Source: Virgibacillus proomii
GTDB lineage: Bacteria > Bacillota > Bacilli > Bacillales > Amphibacillaceae
Direction: 5' to 3'
DNA length: 64,000 bases
Assembly: GCF_900162615.1 (NCBI RefSeq)
Contig: NZ_FUFN01000010.1
Coordinates: 564,149-628,148, forward strand
Below, in pieces: positions 45,432 through 52,681 of the stretch (its first letter is position 1; each line of letters begins with the position of its first letter). The notes under the pieces were generated by a model. That model was given only the letters and a program-made list of their open reading frames with translations. It did not search any database and had not been told where the DNA came from. The position numbers and the translations under genes are program-made.

Positions 45432-46361
45432 ATGATACGTGTGGGCTTGAATCATCATATATACGATAAATTATTAAAAATTACATCCCAGAAAAATGTG
45501 ATGGTGGATGAGAAATTAAAAAATCATACGTATACCCGATTAGGGGGAAAAGCTGATTTTTTAGTGACACCAGAGACTTATAAAGAAGTACAAGAAATTG
45601 TAAAACTAGCAAATAATGAAAACATTCCCTTTACATTGCTGGGAAATGGCTCCAACTTAATTGTAAAAGATGGTGGTATCCGCGGGATTGTTATGAATTT
45701 ACAACGGCTGACTGATATTTCCACGACTGGTACAACTATCGTAGCTCAAAGTGGGGCGCGAATTATTGATGTCTCAAGAGAAGCATTGACACATCGTTTG
45801 TCCGGACTGGAGTTTGCTTGTGGCATCCCAGGATCAGTGGGTGGGGCTTTATTTATGAATGCCGGTGCTTATGGTGGTGAAATAAAAGATGTATTGGTTA
45901 GCACCAAAGTAGTTGATAAAAAAGGGAATATTCAGATTTTAACTGCTGACCAGCTAGATCTTGACTATCGTACCAGCAATATTCCTGAGAAGGGATATAT
46001 TGTGTTAGAGGCTACTTTTTCGTTAAAAAAAGGCAATTATGAAGAAATAAAAGCAATTATGGATGATCTTACTTACAAGCGAGAATCAAAGCAGCCCCTG
46101 GAGTATCCATCTTGTGGTAGCGTGTTTAAGCGACCACCAGGATATTTTGCAGGGAAGTTGATTCAAGATAGTGATTTACAAGGAAAGCAGATTGGTGGCG
46201 CGCAAGTATCTTTAAAGCATGCAGGCTTTATCGTAAACATAGATAATGCTACAGCGAGTGAATACATTGCTCTTATTCATCACGTACAAGAAACGGTTAT
46301 GAAAAAATTTGGAGTAAAATTGGAACGTGAAGTAAAGATTATTGGTGAAGATCCTCAATAA
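45432..46361 (+). CDS. murB: UDP-N-acetylenolpyruvoylglucosamine reductase
   Basis: A FAD-containing reductase making UDP-N-acetylmuramic acid for peptidoglycan. The 309-residue protein has an FAD_binding_4 domain (LGNGSNLIVKDGGIRG, GLEFACGIPGSVGGALFMNAG) and a C-terminal MurB domain with the catalytic SCGSVFKRP and Glu in LEREVKIIGE. It is of the type IIb form usual in Bacillus. AAAGGA precedes ATG. Confidence 0.95.
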   Translation: MIRVGLNHHIYDKLLKITSQKNVMVDEKLKNHTYTRLGGKADFLVTPETYKEVQEIVKLANNENIPFTLLGNGSNLIVKDGGIRGIVMNLQRLTDISTTGTTIVAQSGARIIDVSREALTHRLSGLEFACGIPGSVGGALFMNAGAYGGEIKDVLVSTKVVDKKGNIQILTADQLDLDYRTSNIPEKGYIVLEATFSLKKGNYEEIKAIMDDLTYKRESKQPLEYPSCGSVFKRPPGYFAGKLIQDSDLQGKQIGGAQVSLKHAGFIVNIDNATASEYIALIHHVQETVMKKFGVKLEREVKIIGEDPQ

Positions 46362-46370
46362 CATTGGAAA

Positions 46371-46406
46371 AAACGGCAATCAGCAGCATAGTTGGTTGCC
46401 GATTTT
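46371..46406 (+). terminator. Terminator of murB
   Basis: CGGCAA and TTGCCG around a 16-base loop, followed by ATTTT. Confidence 0.65.
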
Positions 46407-46439
46407 ACATATTAGAAACACATTTAGTTTAAGTATAGT

Positions 46440-46700
46440 GATTGATATGTCTTCGTAACGGAAAGATAAACCAACTCACAAGCGAAATTTTTTACTCAGC
46501 TTTATTCCATATCAGAAAGCATTATGAGCGTTTTTTTATTATTGATCGGTCGCTTGAATTTACGATTATTTTAGTTATGATGGTGGTATTCGCAAAAAAA
46601 TTGATAGCGCTACATTACGATTTCAAGGATGTTGCGATCCTAGACGACCAAGGGATTTTTTCATATCTATTTTGAACATGCACACCAGCCATTTTCAAAG
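46440..46700 (+). other. Unassigned open stretch between murB and ehuA
   Basis: A frame from 46442 reads MICLRNGKINQLTSEIFYSA and continues for 77 codons, but it lacks a ribosome binding site and a recognisable family. It may be a decayed fragment. I do not call it a gene. Confidence 0.25.
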
Positions 46701-46747
46701 ATATCAGTTATCGTAAATAGATGCGGAAAGATACAAATTTACCGTCA

Positions 46748-47518
46748 TCATGCTCGAAAGCGGTGTAAGAATTTGCGCAGTCGTTCATTGTCGGAATGCT
46801 CAATAACTTCACTGGCTGTGCCTTGTTCAGCGATAACTCCTTCATCTAAAAAAAGAACTTTGTCGGCTATATCTAGTGCAAAGTCCATCTCATGTGTAAC
46901 AAGAACCATTGCCATGTCATCGTTTTTTGCAATATCGCGAATAACACTCAGTACTTCTCCAACTAATTCCGGGTCCAGAGCTGAAGTCACCTCATCGAAC
47001 AATATAATTTTTGGTCGCATTACAAGAGCTCGGGCCATTGCTACGCGCTGCCTTTGACCACCTGAAAGTTGACTTGGATAATTATTTACTTTATCCCCTA
47101 AGCCAACACGCTCTAACATTTCCAAAGATCGTTTTTTTGCTTCACCCTTTGCTTCTTTCTTTACATGAACTGGAGCAGTCATACAATTTTCTATAATTGT
47201 CATATGTGGAAACAGGTTAAAGTGTTGAAAGACCATGCCAATATCTCCACGGACTTTTCGTAAATGCTTTTCATTGGCAGGAACCAGTTTCCCTTTTTTC
47301 TTCATTTTCCATAAATTTGTCCCGTTTACGATAATATCACCTGCAGTAGGTTGTTCCAGTGTCATAAGCATTCTAATGATGGTTGTTTTTCCTGAACCGC
47401 TTGGCCCGATAATAGCAACTTTCTCTGCTGGTCTAATATCTAAGTCAATTCCTTTTAATACATTGACACCTCCAAATGATTTGTGGACGTTATTAAATGT
47501 AACTATTGGTTCTGTCAT
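46748..47518 (-). CDS. ehuA: Ectoine/hydroxyectoine-type ABC transporter ATPase (EhuA-like), orphan
   Basis: A 256-residue polar-amino-acid-type ATPase. Walker A GPSGSGKTT, Q-loop VFQHFNLFPHM, signature LSGGQRQRVAMARAL, Walker B IILFDEVTSALDPELV and switch VTHEMDFA. The insertion after LWKMKKKGKLVP and the overall text resemble EhuA, which energises uptake of the compatible solutes ectoine and hydroxyectoine. No ehuB, ehuC or ehuD lies next to it: upstream are only repeats, downstream the convergent murB. AAAGGAG precedes the ATG. The substrate is inferred. Confidence 0.8.
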   Translation of the reverse strand: MTEPIVTFNNVHKSFGGVNVLKGIDLDIRPAEKVAIIGPSGSGKTTIIRMLMTLEQPTAGDIIVNGTNLWKMKKKGKLVPANEKHLRKVRGDIGMVFQHFNLFPHMTIIENCMTAPVHVKKEAKGEAKKRSLEMLERVGLGDKVNNYPSQLSGGQRQRVAMARALVMRPKIILFDEVTSALDPELVGEVLSVIRDIAKNDDMAMVLVTHEMDFALDIADKVLFLDEGVIAEQGTASEVIEHSDNERLRKFLHRFRA

Positions 47519-47552
47519 TATGCTGTCGCTCCTTTACTTCTAGTCAAGCTTC

Positions 47553-47706
47553 ATTTTGATCGTTTAGCTTAAACGATTGAGCTGTAGCAAACTTCGAACT
47601 TTTTCCTACGATAAGTTAACATCGGTTCGAATCTAAAGGTAGGCCGACTAAAAGCGGCTTACCGCCAGGCGACTGCATACCCCTGTTTTAGAGGTATGTT
47701 TCCTCT
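47553..47706. repeat. Intergenic repeat, family B (copy 3)
   Basis: GAGCTGTAGCAAACTTCGAA, TTCCTACGATAAGTTAACAT, AAGGTAGGCCGACTAAAAGC, GGCTTACCGCCAGGCGACTG, CATACCCCTGTTTTAGAG and GTATGTTTCCTCTATTCCG. It is the clearest B copy and is followed directly by family A units. Confidence 0.7.
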
Positions 47707-47993
47707 ATTCCGAATGTATGTATCGGTATTTCTCTCATTTGAAAAATCTGCTTATTATTTTACGAACATGGTGAGAGGAATGGCTCCTAAATTCCGATTT
47801 CTCAAGCTAACTTTCTAAGAGAAAAGCGCTCCGTAATGAAGTTTCCCTTTATCCCGCATGTAAGGTGCCGTAAAACTACACCTTAGAGAAAACGTAGAAG
47901 TTTAAATCGTAGAAACGGCACCTAAATGCCCGATTGGTTCATCTAACATTTCTTGGGAAAAGCATTCCAAGAAATGAAGATTCCCTTTATCCT
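47707..47993. repeat. Structured intergenic repeats, family A (two adjoining units)
   Basis: Unit 1 (about 47707-47848) is degenerate: stem TCGGTATTTCTCTCA / GTGAGAGGAATGG, then AAATTCCGATTTCTCAA and TAATGAAGTTTCCCTTTAT. Unit 2 (about 47849-47993) is clear: CCCGCATGTAAGGTGCCGTA, ACGGCACCTAAATGCCCGAT. Its second stem is ATTTCTTGG / CCAAGAAAT, and its tail is GAAGATTCCCTTTATCC. The extension AAGTTCTCCAGTTTGTTCGTCG follows, broken by one change. The rest of 47994-48167 is empty. Confidence 0.82.
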
Positions 47994-48167
47994 ATCTGAA
48001 GTTCTCCAGTTTGTTCGTCGCTAACTTGATCAATTATAGCTTTTATTCTCTTAGCGTCGGTTCAATCTTTTTTCTGTTTGTTTATAATTATAGCAGAAGG
48101 ATAACTCATTCCGAACGAATAACTAGAGTAAAAGAAAACACGAAGCGGTTGATAATTTCGATATAGA

Positions 48168-48204
48168 TAAAACGGCTAGTCCAATCGGGCAAGCCGTTTT
48201 TTAA
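48168..48204 (+). terminator. Terminator hairpin before the holin gene
   Basis: AAAACGGCT and AAGCCGTTTT around a GC-containing loop (TCCAATCGGGC), followed by T-rich sequence. It may insulate the holin gene from upstream transcription. Confidence 0.75.
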
Positions 48205-48230
48205 ATATTTTATATCAAGGGGGGATTAAC

Positions 48231-48506
48231 ATGAAAATCAATTGGAAAGTAAGAGTAAAAAAGAAATCATTTTGGTTGACCTTAGTTCCTGCAGTTGTAT
48301 TGTTAGCGCAAACTATAGGTAATTGGTTTGGATATGACGTAGCAGCAGAATTAATCAAAGAAGAAGCTGTGAAATTTATTAATGCCGTTTTTGCTGTTCT
48401 AGTTATTTTGGGTATTGTTAATGATCCTACCACAAGTGGACTCAGTGACAGCGAACAAGCTTTAAATTATATAAAACCTAGAAAAGATAATAAAGATGCC
48501 AATTAA
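48231..48506 (+). CDS. Phage holin, phi-LC3 type
   Basis: The 91-residue protein has the phi-LC3/XhlB-like N-terminus MKINWKVRVKKKSFW, one hydrophobic helix at about 14-30, a second at about 48-66 (AVFAVLVILGIVNDPTTSG) and a charged tail. It would form lesions in the membrane to release endolysin. AAGGGGGG precedes ATG. The endolysin gene that would follow is a pseudogene, so lysis function is doubtful. Confidence 0.9.
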   Translation: MKINWKVRVKKKSFWLTLVPAVVLLAQTIGNWFGYDVAAELIKEEAVKFINAVFAVLVILGIVNDPTTSGLSDSEQALNYIKPRKDNKDAN

Positions 48507-48532
48507 GGCGCTCATTCAATGGGCGCTTTTTA
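48505..48532 (+). terminator. Terminator of the holin gene
   Basis: AAGGCGCTCAT and ATGGGCGCTTTT with a three-base loop and T-run. Confidence 0.85.
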
Positions 48533-48626
48533 TACTATAGGAAGGTATAAAACTTTATGGTTTATCGTATAAGAAAAACGATAGCTTTCGCCATAAAGAC
48601 TTGGCGATAAGCCAAGTTTTTCTAAT
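48533..48626. repeat. Family A repeat, internally deleted (ends only)
   Basis: It has the left end TATACTATAGGAAGGTATAA joined directly to the right end: TTTATCGTATAAGAAAAACG, then ATAGCTTTCG, GACTTGGC / GCCAAGTTTTTCTA. Stems 1 and 2 are missing. It confirms the outer limits of the full-length element. Confidence 0.8.
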
Positions 48627-48689
48627 ATAAAATATTTTAATGGGAGAGGTACGTAACGGACATATTATTAATACTTCACATTATCAGGG

Positions 48690-49524
48690 CGTTAACTAGT
48701 ATTCATTATGATAAGTTGACAAAATAGGTCGAACGAATACAACTCTAAATTAATAGATCGACATTACAACCCACCATAGAAGTTTCAAAAGCGTGGAATT
48801 CCTATTGCAGCATCTGCTTGGGTACGTGGTGTTTTTAATCGGATATGGAGATTGGAGCAACAGACTTTTATAACGTACGAAGGTAGAAGAATAACCAATG
48901 GGGGTATATGTGTTTTAAAAAGCTTATGCCACAAAGCTCCGTAATTTAGGTGCAAATAGGTTGGTGTGTACATCGGACATCATTATATCAAGGGTTTAAT
49001 ATAGATTTTTAGTGATTTTGACGCTATTTGGATTCCTCATTACGAAGCTAATAACGGTAGACCAACAAGCAAATCAATATATGATTGCGACCTGCACCAA
49101 TATACGGATTGTGGTCGCTTAGACGGTTACACAGAAAACGTAGATTTAAGTCGAATTAATAATAGCAAATTATTATCTTACTTTACCGACGACAATAATT
49201 AAAAAATTATCCAGTAAATCTAGTGGTGAAGTCGAGTCATTAAATGTATATTAGCAAAAATCTGGCGACGTTGACGTGTTAAGCGGTATTGCAAACGTTA
49301 TGAAACAACAGTAGCAAAGTTAGCACCGATTAACGGGAGAACGAATCCGAATAAAGGCTAGAAAATCAAACTAACAGGTTCCACTGCCAAAAATCGACTA
49401 AAAAATACCACACGGTTAAATCTAGTTACACAATAAGTGAGCTGCAGGGTATATGGCAGCGCTTCACAGATAAAGCATTGGGATATCCAATCCAAATAAA
49501 AATTTCATTGGTCAGATATTGCTT
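48690..49524 (+). pseudogene. Phage endolysin pseudogene: GH25 muramidase with LysM repeats
   Basis: Many frameshifts and stops interrupt a recognisable protein. GH25 pieces: ATDFYNVR, VGVYIGHHYIKG (reconstructed across frames), FDAIWIPHYEANNGRPTSKS, IYDCDLHQYTDCGRLDGY and ENVDLSRINNSKLLSYF. Two LysM remnants follow: SGDVDVLSGIANVMKQQ with KIKLTGSTAK, and KKYHTVKSSYTISEL. It would have been the lysin partner of the holin upstream. It shows that the prophage is decayed. Confidence 0.8.
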
Positions 49525-49528
49525 GTTT

Positions 49529-49592
49529 AATAACATAATCCCCTCTTGATTGAGGGGATTCCAAGGGGGGAGGTTCATAAGTTTCCTCCCTT
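49529..49592 (+). terminator. Two hairpins after the endolysin remnant
   Basis: AATCCCCTC / GAGGGGATT (49529-49551), then GGGGGGAGG / TCCTCCCTTTT (about 49565-49590). The phrase TAACATAATCCCCTCTTG recurs near 50104. Confidence 0.8.
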
Positions 49593-49682
49593 TTAGTTTG
49601 TCCTCAGAAATAAAAAATATGTATAAAAATAAACCGAGAAACTAACAATACAATGGAATCTAATATCGAAGGAGGGATACTT

Positions 49683-49895
49683 ATGTCACAACAACAGATC
49701 CAACAAGCATTGCAACAGATCGCTCAAATTGCTCAACAATTAGAACAACAGGAGCATCAAAATGCACAGCAACTTCAACAAGGACAACAACAAGGTGCAC
49801 AACAAACAATGGCGCAACATGAAATGAATGCCGTGCAACAATTACAGCAAATTCAACAACTAGTTCAACAATGCCAACAACAATTGAATCAATAG
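49683..49895 (+). CDS. Glutamine-rich small protein (70 residues, half Gln)
   Basis: ATG 49683 follows GAAGGAGGG. Of 70 residues, 35 are glutamine by my count, with regularly spaced Ile/Leu (IQQALQQIAQIAQQLEQQ). It is a predicted amphipathic helix or coiled coil, without signal or membrane segment and with one Cys near the end. Comparable Gln-rich small proteins occur in spore-forming Bacillaceae, and a spore role is possible but unproven. It is flanked by terminators on both sides, so it is an independent unit. Confidence 0.8.
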   Translation: MSQQQIQQALQQIAQIAQQLEQQEHQNAQQLQQGQQQGAQQTMAQHEMNAVQQLQQIQQLVQQCQQQLNQ

Positions 49896-49931
49896 TACTG
49901 GATATGAGGTTCTTAGCCAATACATGTCATC

Positions 49932-49974
49932 TGATGGGGGAATAAAATATTTTACTATTTTCTACCCCCATCAA
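49932..49974 (+). terminator. Terminator of the Gln-rich gene
   Basis: GATGGGGG and CCCCCATC pair around a 26-base AT-rich loop. Confidence 0.65.
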
Positions 49975-49979
49975 CATTC

Positions 49980-50190
49980 TATGCATAGTTAAGTATCCAT
50001 TTTTTTAGTTTTTACACTTAGTGTAAAAATAGTCCTATAAAAAGACTATTCGTCATATGGTTTGTTTTTTTCAGTTGCTATTAAAATTTATTTTTTGACA
50101 CAATAACATAATCCCCTCTTGTTGAGGTCTATACATAGGAAAGAGAACAGAACTGGCTTGATAATCCAGTTCTGTTGTTTGTGTTTCTCT
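49980..50190. other. Intergenic palindromes
   Basis: TTTTTACACTTAGTGTAAAA (about 50010-50030) is a nearly perfect palindrome of operator or terminator type. ACAGAACTGG / CCAGTTCTGT (50147-50175) is a strong terminator stem followed by TGTTTG. No gene is seen in 49896-50344. Confidence 0.5.
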
Positions 50191-50344
50191 ATAAAAATTA
50201 ATTTTGAAAGCAGCTTTTTTTCATTCTTCTAATTTACTTCTTTTCTCACCTTCTTGCAGAACCGCATCGAGCAAGGGCATCACGAATAAGAACTTTTTTC
50301 ATGTAATTTATTTCTGTCTTCTTAAAAGCAGCTATAGTAAAGAG

Positions 50345-51145
50345 TTACAGTTCATTATACGAATCAACGAGATGCTGTTCGTGACTGAGATACGTTTGAT
50401 AGTCCTGTTGAATCGATTCTGACAATCCGCTCTTTAAGGCGTGTTTCATCACAATCGGATGCCAGTAGGGGACAACACCGATAAGTTCGTTTTTATCACA
50501 GTCTACGAATGCCCTAAATTCAGTCCGCAATGGCATGCCGTTATAAATTGTCGGATTATCTTCCACATCTTCAATGTATTCACGCACGACAAGATCCACT
50601 GTGTGACCAGCGCATACGGTCATAGCAAAGTTATTAATGACCTGGAAGTATTCGCCCATCTCACGGGGCTCGGAGCACTTGGCGTTAGCGAACTGGAATT
50701 TACTCGAAAACGTACCGGTTTTAATAAAGTAGGTCTTGCCGTCTTCAAGGTCGAACTGGTCAAAGATAAATTGATTAAACAGGTCTTTATCTGCTTGTGA
50801 CGTTTCCGGATATTCTAGCCGAATAAACTGAGCCAATTCGATTGGCAGGCGCATGACTTTCGTGTCCGGCGTTTTCAACTCGGTGTCGCTTTCAGCAAGC
50901 GCCTTTTCAATTGCTGGGTACCAATTGTATAAACTATTTGGGTTTTCTGCAAAACGTTTGTACGTCTTTTCAGTCAAGTCACTCACGCTGAGTAGGCGGG
51001 AGAGTAAGCCTTCCTGTTCGGGATGGTTTTCTAAGTCCGCCACGATCTGATCTACATCGAAGCCATCAGTTCTTGCGATAAAGCCAGGACGAATTGCGCG
51101 GCGTGCCACCGGTGCCTGGAATCGTTTGGCCATCTCCGAGAGCAT
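50345..51145 (-). CDS. ATP-grasp/D123-like protein, N-terminus interrupted by an in-frame stop
   Basis: The 266-residue protein has motifs like cell-division-cycle-123 (D123) ATP-grasp proteins: KTYFIKTGTFSSKFQ in the ATP-binding region, LRTEFRAFVDCDKNELIGV and PYWHP. Function is unknown. The same frame continues upstream to ATG 51232, which has an excellent AAAGGAGCG site (MENQSLSKQYQTY), but TAA at 51191-51193 stops it after 13 codons. Translation may restart at 51145, or the gene is broken. Base composition is richer in G+C than its neighbours, which suggests transfer. Confidence 0.6.
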   Translation of the reverse strand: MLSEMAKRFQAPVARRAIRPGFIARTDGFDVDQIVADLENHPEQEGLLSRLLSVSDLTEKTYKRFAENPNSLYNWYPAIEKALAESDTELKTPDTKVMRLPIELAQFIRLEYPETSQADKDLFNQFIFDQFDLEDGKTYFIKTGTFSSKFQFANAKCSEPREMGEYFQVINNFAMTVCAGHTVDLVVREYIEDVEDNPTIYNGMPLRTEFRAFVDCDKNELIGVVPYWHPIVMKHALKSGLSESIQQDYQTYLSHEQHLVDSYNEL

Positions 51146-51245
51146 GTCCTTGGATGGGTAGTGGCTACCTTCGTTAAGTCGAGATGGTTTTTAATACGTT
51201 TGATATTGTTTAGATAAAGACTGATTTTCCATGAGAATCGCTCCT

Positions 51246-51477
51246 TTTGATTTCAGTCTTTGTTCAATTTATTGGTGCGACTCGGCGCACGGTTTTGATT
51301 TTTTGTGTATTGGGTATGTATATGTTGCGCGTATGGTGTGAGTGAGGGGATGAAGTGGGAGGTAAGGTGTCACATTTTGTATGTATCACGAATTGCGCAT
51401 CATGCGCATACAATACTAAACGCTTGTTGTGTGCTATATATGCGTGATATGCACAAATGATGTACACTCACTGAAAA
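51246..51477. other. Unusual palindrome-rich region
   Basis: TGCGCATcATGCGCA (about 51396-51410) is an inverted repeat. Related TATGCG/TGCGCA words recur at about 51326, 51406 and 51439, and GTATGTATCACG and GTGATATGCAC surround them. Several TGTG/GTGAG words are seen. It may be an operator cluster or a replication/transfer site; no coding frame is convincing. Confidence 0.35.
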
Positions 51478-51511
51478 GAAAACCGGCACGGAGATCTCCG
51501 TGCCGGTTTTC
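51478..51511. terminator. 34-bp perfect palindrome
   Basis: GAAAACCGGCACGGAGA is followed immediately by its exact reverse complement, centred on AGATCT, ending in TTTTC. With its GC-rich stem and T-run on both strands it could be a bidirectional terminator; a perfect loop-free palindrome is unusual. Confidence 0.65.
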
Positions 51512-51587
51512 AACAGTTAATATAATTTCCGAGATGCATACAAAACAACTATACCGATGCAACCTTTCACTAAAACCCATGTTTAAG

Positions 51588-51660
51588 TTTAACATTTTCA
51601 TAGTTTTCCTTGTAAACCCGGCGATATCGTTTGCACTTACCAAAACAATCCACTAATCTA
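51588..51660 (-). pseudogene. Fragment of a duplicate toxin-partner gene
   Basis: On the minus strand GGTTTACAAGGAAAACTATG and the eight following bases are identical (28 bases in all, plus strand 51591-51618) to the 3-prime end of the 101-residue partner gene at 55471-55776. Weaker similarity continues for about 15-20 bases further. The rest of the copy is missing. Confidence 0.6.
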
Positions 51661-51693
51661 AATTTTTCAAGTCTCTTTTAAACTAAGGGCGAA

Positions 51694-51981
51694 GTGTGTC
51701 CAAAAATGATATTTCTTGAGTTCGTTCAAGCGAGAATCGTTAGATATAGCGGGTATACTTTTACAACAAAAAACGCTTCTGGTAAGTTTAAACTTACCTT
51801 TAAAAAAGGAGGGTTTGGTGTTAATACGCACACTTGGGCCTCGAGTCCATTAGACGTATCTGAATCTTATAATCTTCCATTGAGTGGGTCACCATATACA
51901 CTTATTACAAAAAAGTATTTCTATTTTCTTGTAGATAATCCAAAGAAGGGACAAACATATAAGGTATCGGCAATCAAATAA
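51694..51981 (+). CDS. Hypothetical small protein (95 residues)
   Basis: The start is probably GTG at 51694 behind AAGGGCG, or ATG five codons in. The sequence is beta-rich and aromatic: SGYTFTTKNASGKFKLTF, FGVNTHTWASSPLDVSES, KYFYFLVDNPKKGQTY. There is no signal peptide or membrane segment. I do not recognise the family. It lies 30 bases before a small secreted-peptide gene, with no terminator between, so they may be co-expressed. Confidence 0.5.
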   Translation: MCPKMIFLEFVQARIVRYSGYTFTTKNASGKFKLTFKKGGFGVNTHTWASSPLDVSESYNLPLSGSPYTLITKKYFYFLVDNPKKGQTYKVSAIK

Positions 51982-52011
51982 TTCTTAAGAAGTGTTAGAA
52001 AGGAGGTCCTT

Positions 52012-52176
52012 ATGAAAAAACGTATTTTTATTATGCTAATTATGATAGCTAGCATAATTGGAACTTTTGCTTATTATTCAAATTCAAAAGAACCGATTGA
52101 GAAAACTATCGTAATTGATAAAAATGGGAAGGTAATAGAACCACTTAGTGGCGATAACGATAACTTGGGTCATTGA
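52012..52176 (+). CDS. Small secreted or membrane-anchored peptide (54 residues)
   Basis: ATG 52012 follows AAAGGAGGTCC, an ideal binding site. The product is MKKRIFIMLIMIASIIGTFA (signal or anchor helix), then a short polar tail containing TIVIDKNGKVIEPLSGDN and ending NLGH. It could be an exported peptide, a small membrane protein or a signalling precursor. No Rap-like receptor is nearby. A terminator follows 68 bases later. Confidence 0.65.
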   Translation: MKKRIFIMLIMIASIIGTFAYYSNSKEPIEKTIVIDKNGKVIEPLSGDNDNLGH

Positions 52177-52243
52177 TACAGGCTTAATTTTGGAATTAAT
52201 AATAGTAACCGTTGTGGGATAAGAGGTTTAGTTTGATATTTTA

Positions 52244-52270
52244 GGGCTGCCACTAAGGCAGTCCTTTTAA
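52244..52270 (+). terminator. Intrinsic terminator
   Basis: GGGCTGCC and GGCAGTCC around ACTAA, followed by TTTTAA. Confidence 0.8.
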
Positions 52271-52271
52271 T

Positions 52272-52460
52272 ACAACAATTGCTATGCGTAAGGTGCAAGA
52301 CGGTGAAAAAACTACTACTATCCCTGTTATAGGTAATAACAGTTTAAGAAGATCGGAAACAAATGAGATCGGTGTACACTTTCCACAAGACATTTTAAAA
52401 GCACCCTTACGCTTTTTCAAATGTTTAATGCTCTCTAATTTTATTCATCGTTTCATGTGA
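52272..52460 (+). pseudogene. Phage-like gene fragment
   Basis: An open frame without a convincing start reads TTIAMRKVQDGEKTTTIPVI, then RSETNEIGVHFPQDILKAPL, ending FMLSN-like residues. It is probably a remnant of a structural or tail-associated phage gene. The rest of 52461-52680 shows nothing but the binding site of the next gene. Confidence 0.3.
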
Positions 52461-52681
52461 AAGGCTAACTCTCAACAGTGTTAAATTCTTTCGGCTACAA
52501 CACTGTTTCAAATTCTGCCACAGTTTGCTTTACAACAACTCACTAACCTCTTTCGTATGTCTTGATCGCCGATCTCTCTTAAATGCAGTAAATCATTATA
52601 ATCACGTTCATTCATAATAGCCCACGAAAATGTTATAACAGCGATAGATCTAATGCAACCATCAAAAAGGAGGAGTTCGGT

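Noticed and set aside
46773..47543. Several plus-strand frames opposite ehuA
   Set aside because: They are shadows of a clear ABC ATPase gene.
49681..49920. 79-codon frame opposite the Gln-rich gene
   Set aside because: It is the mirror of the CAA/CAG repeats (Val/Leu-rich) and lacks a start site.
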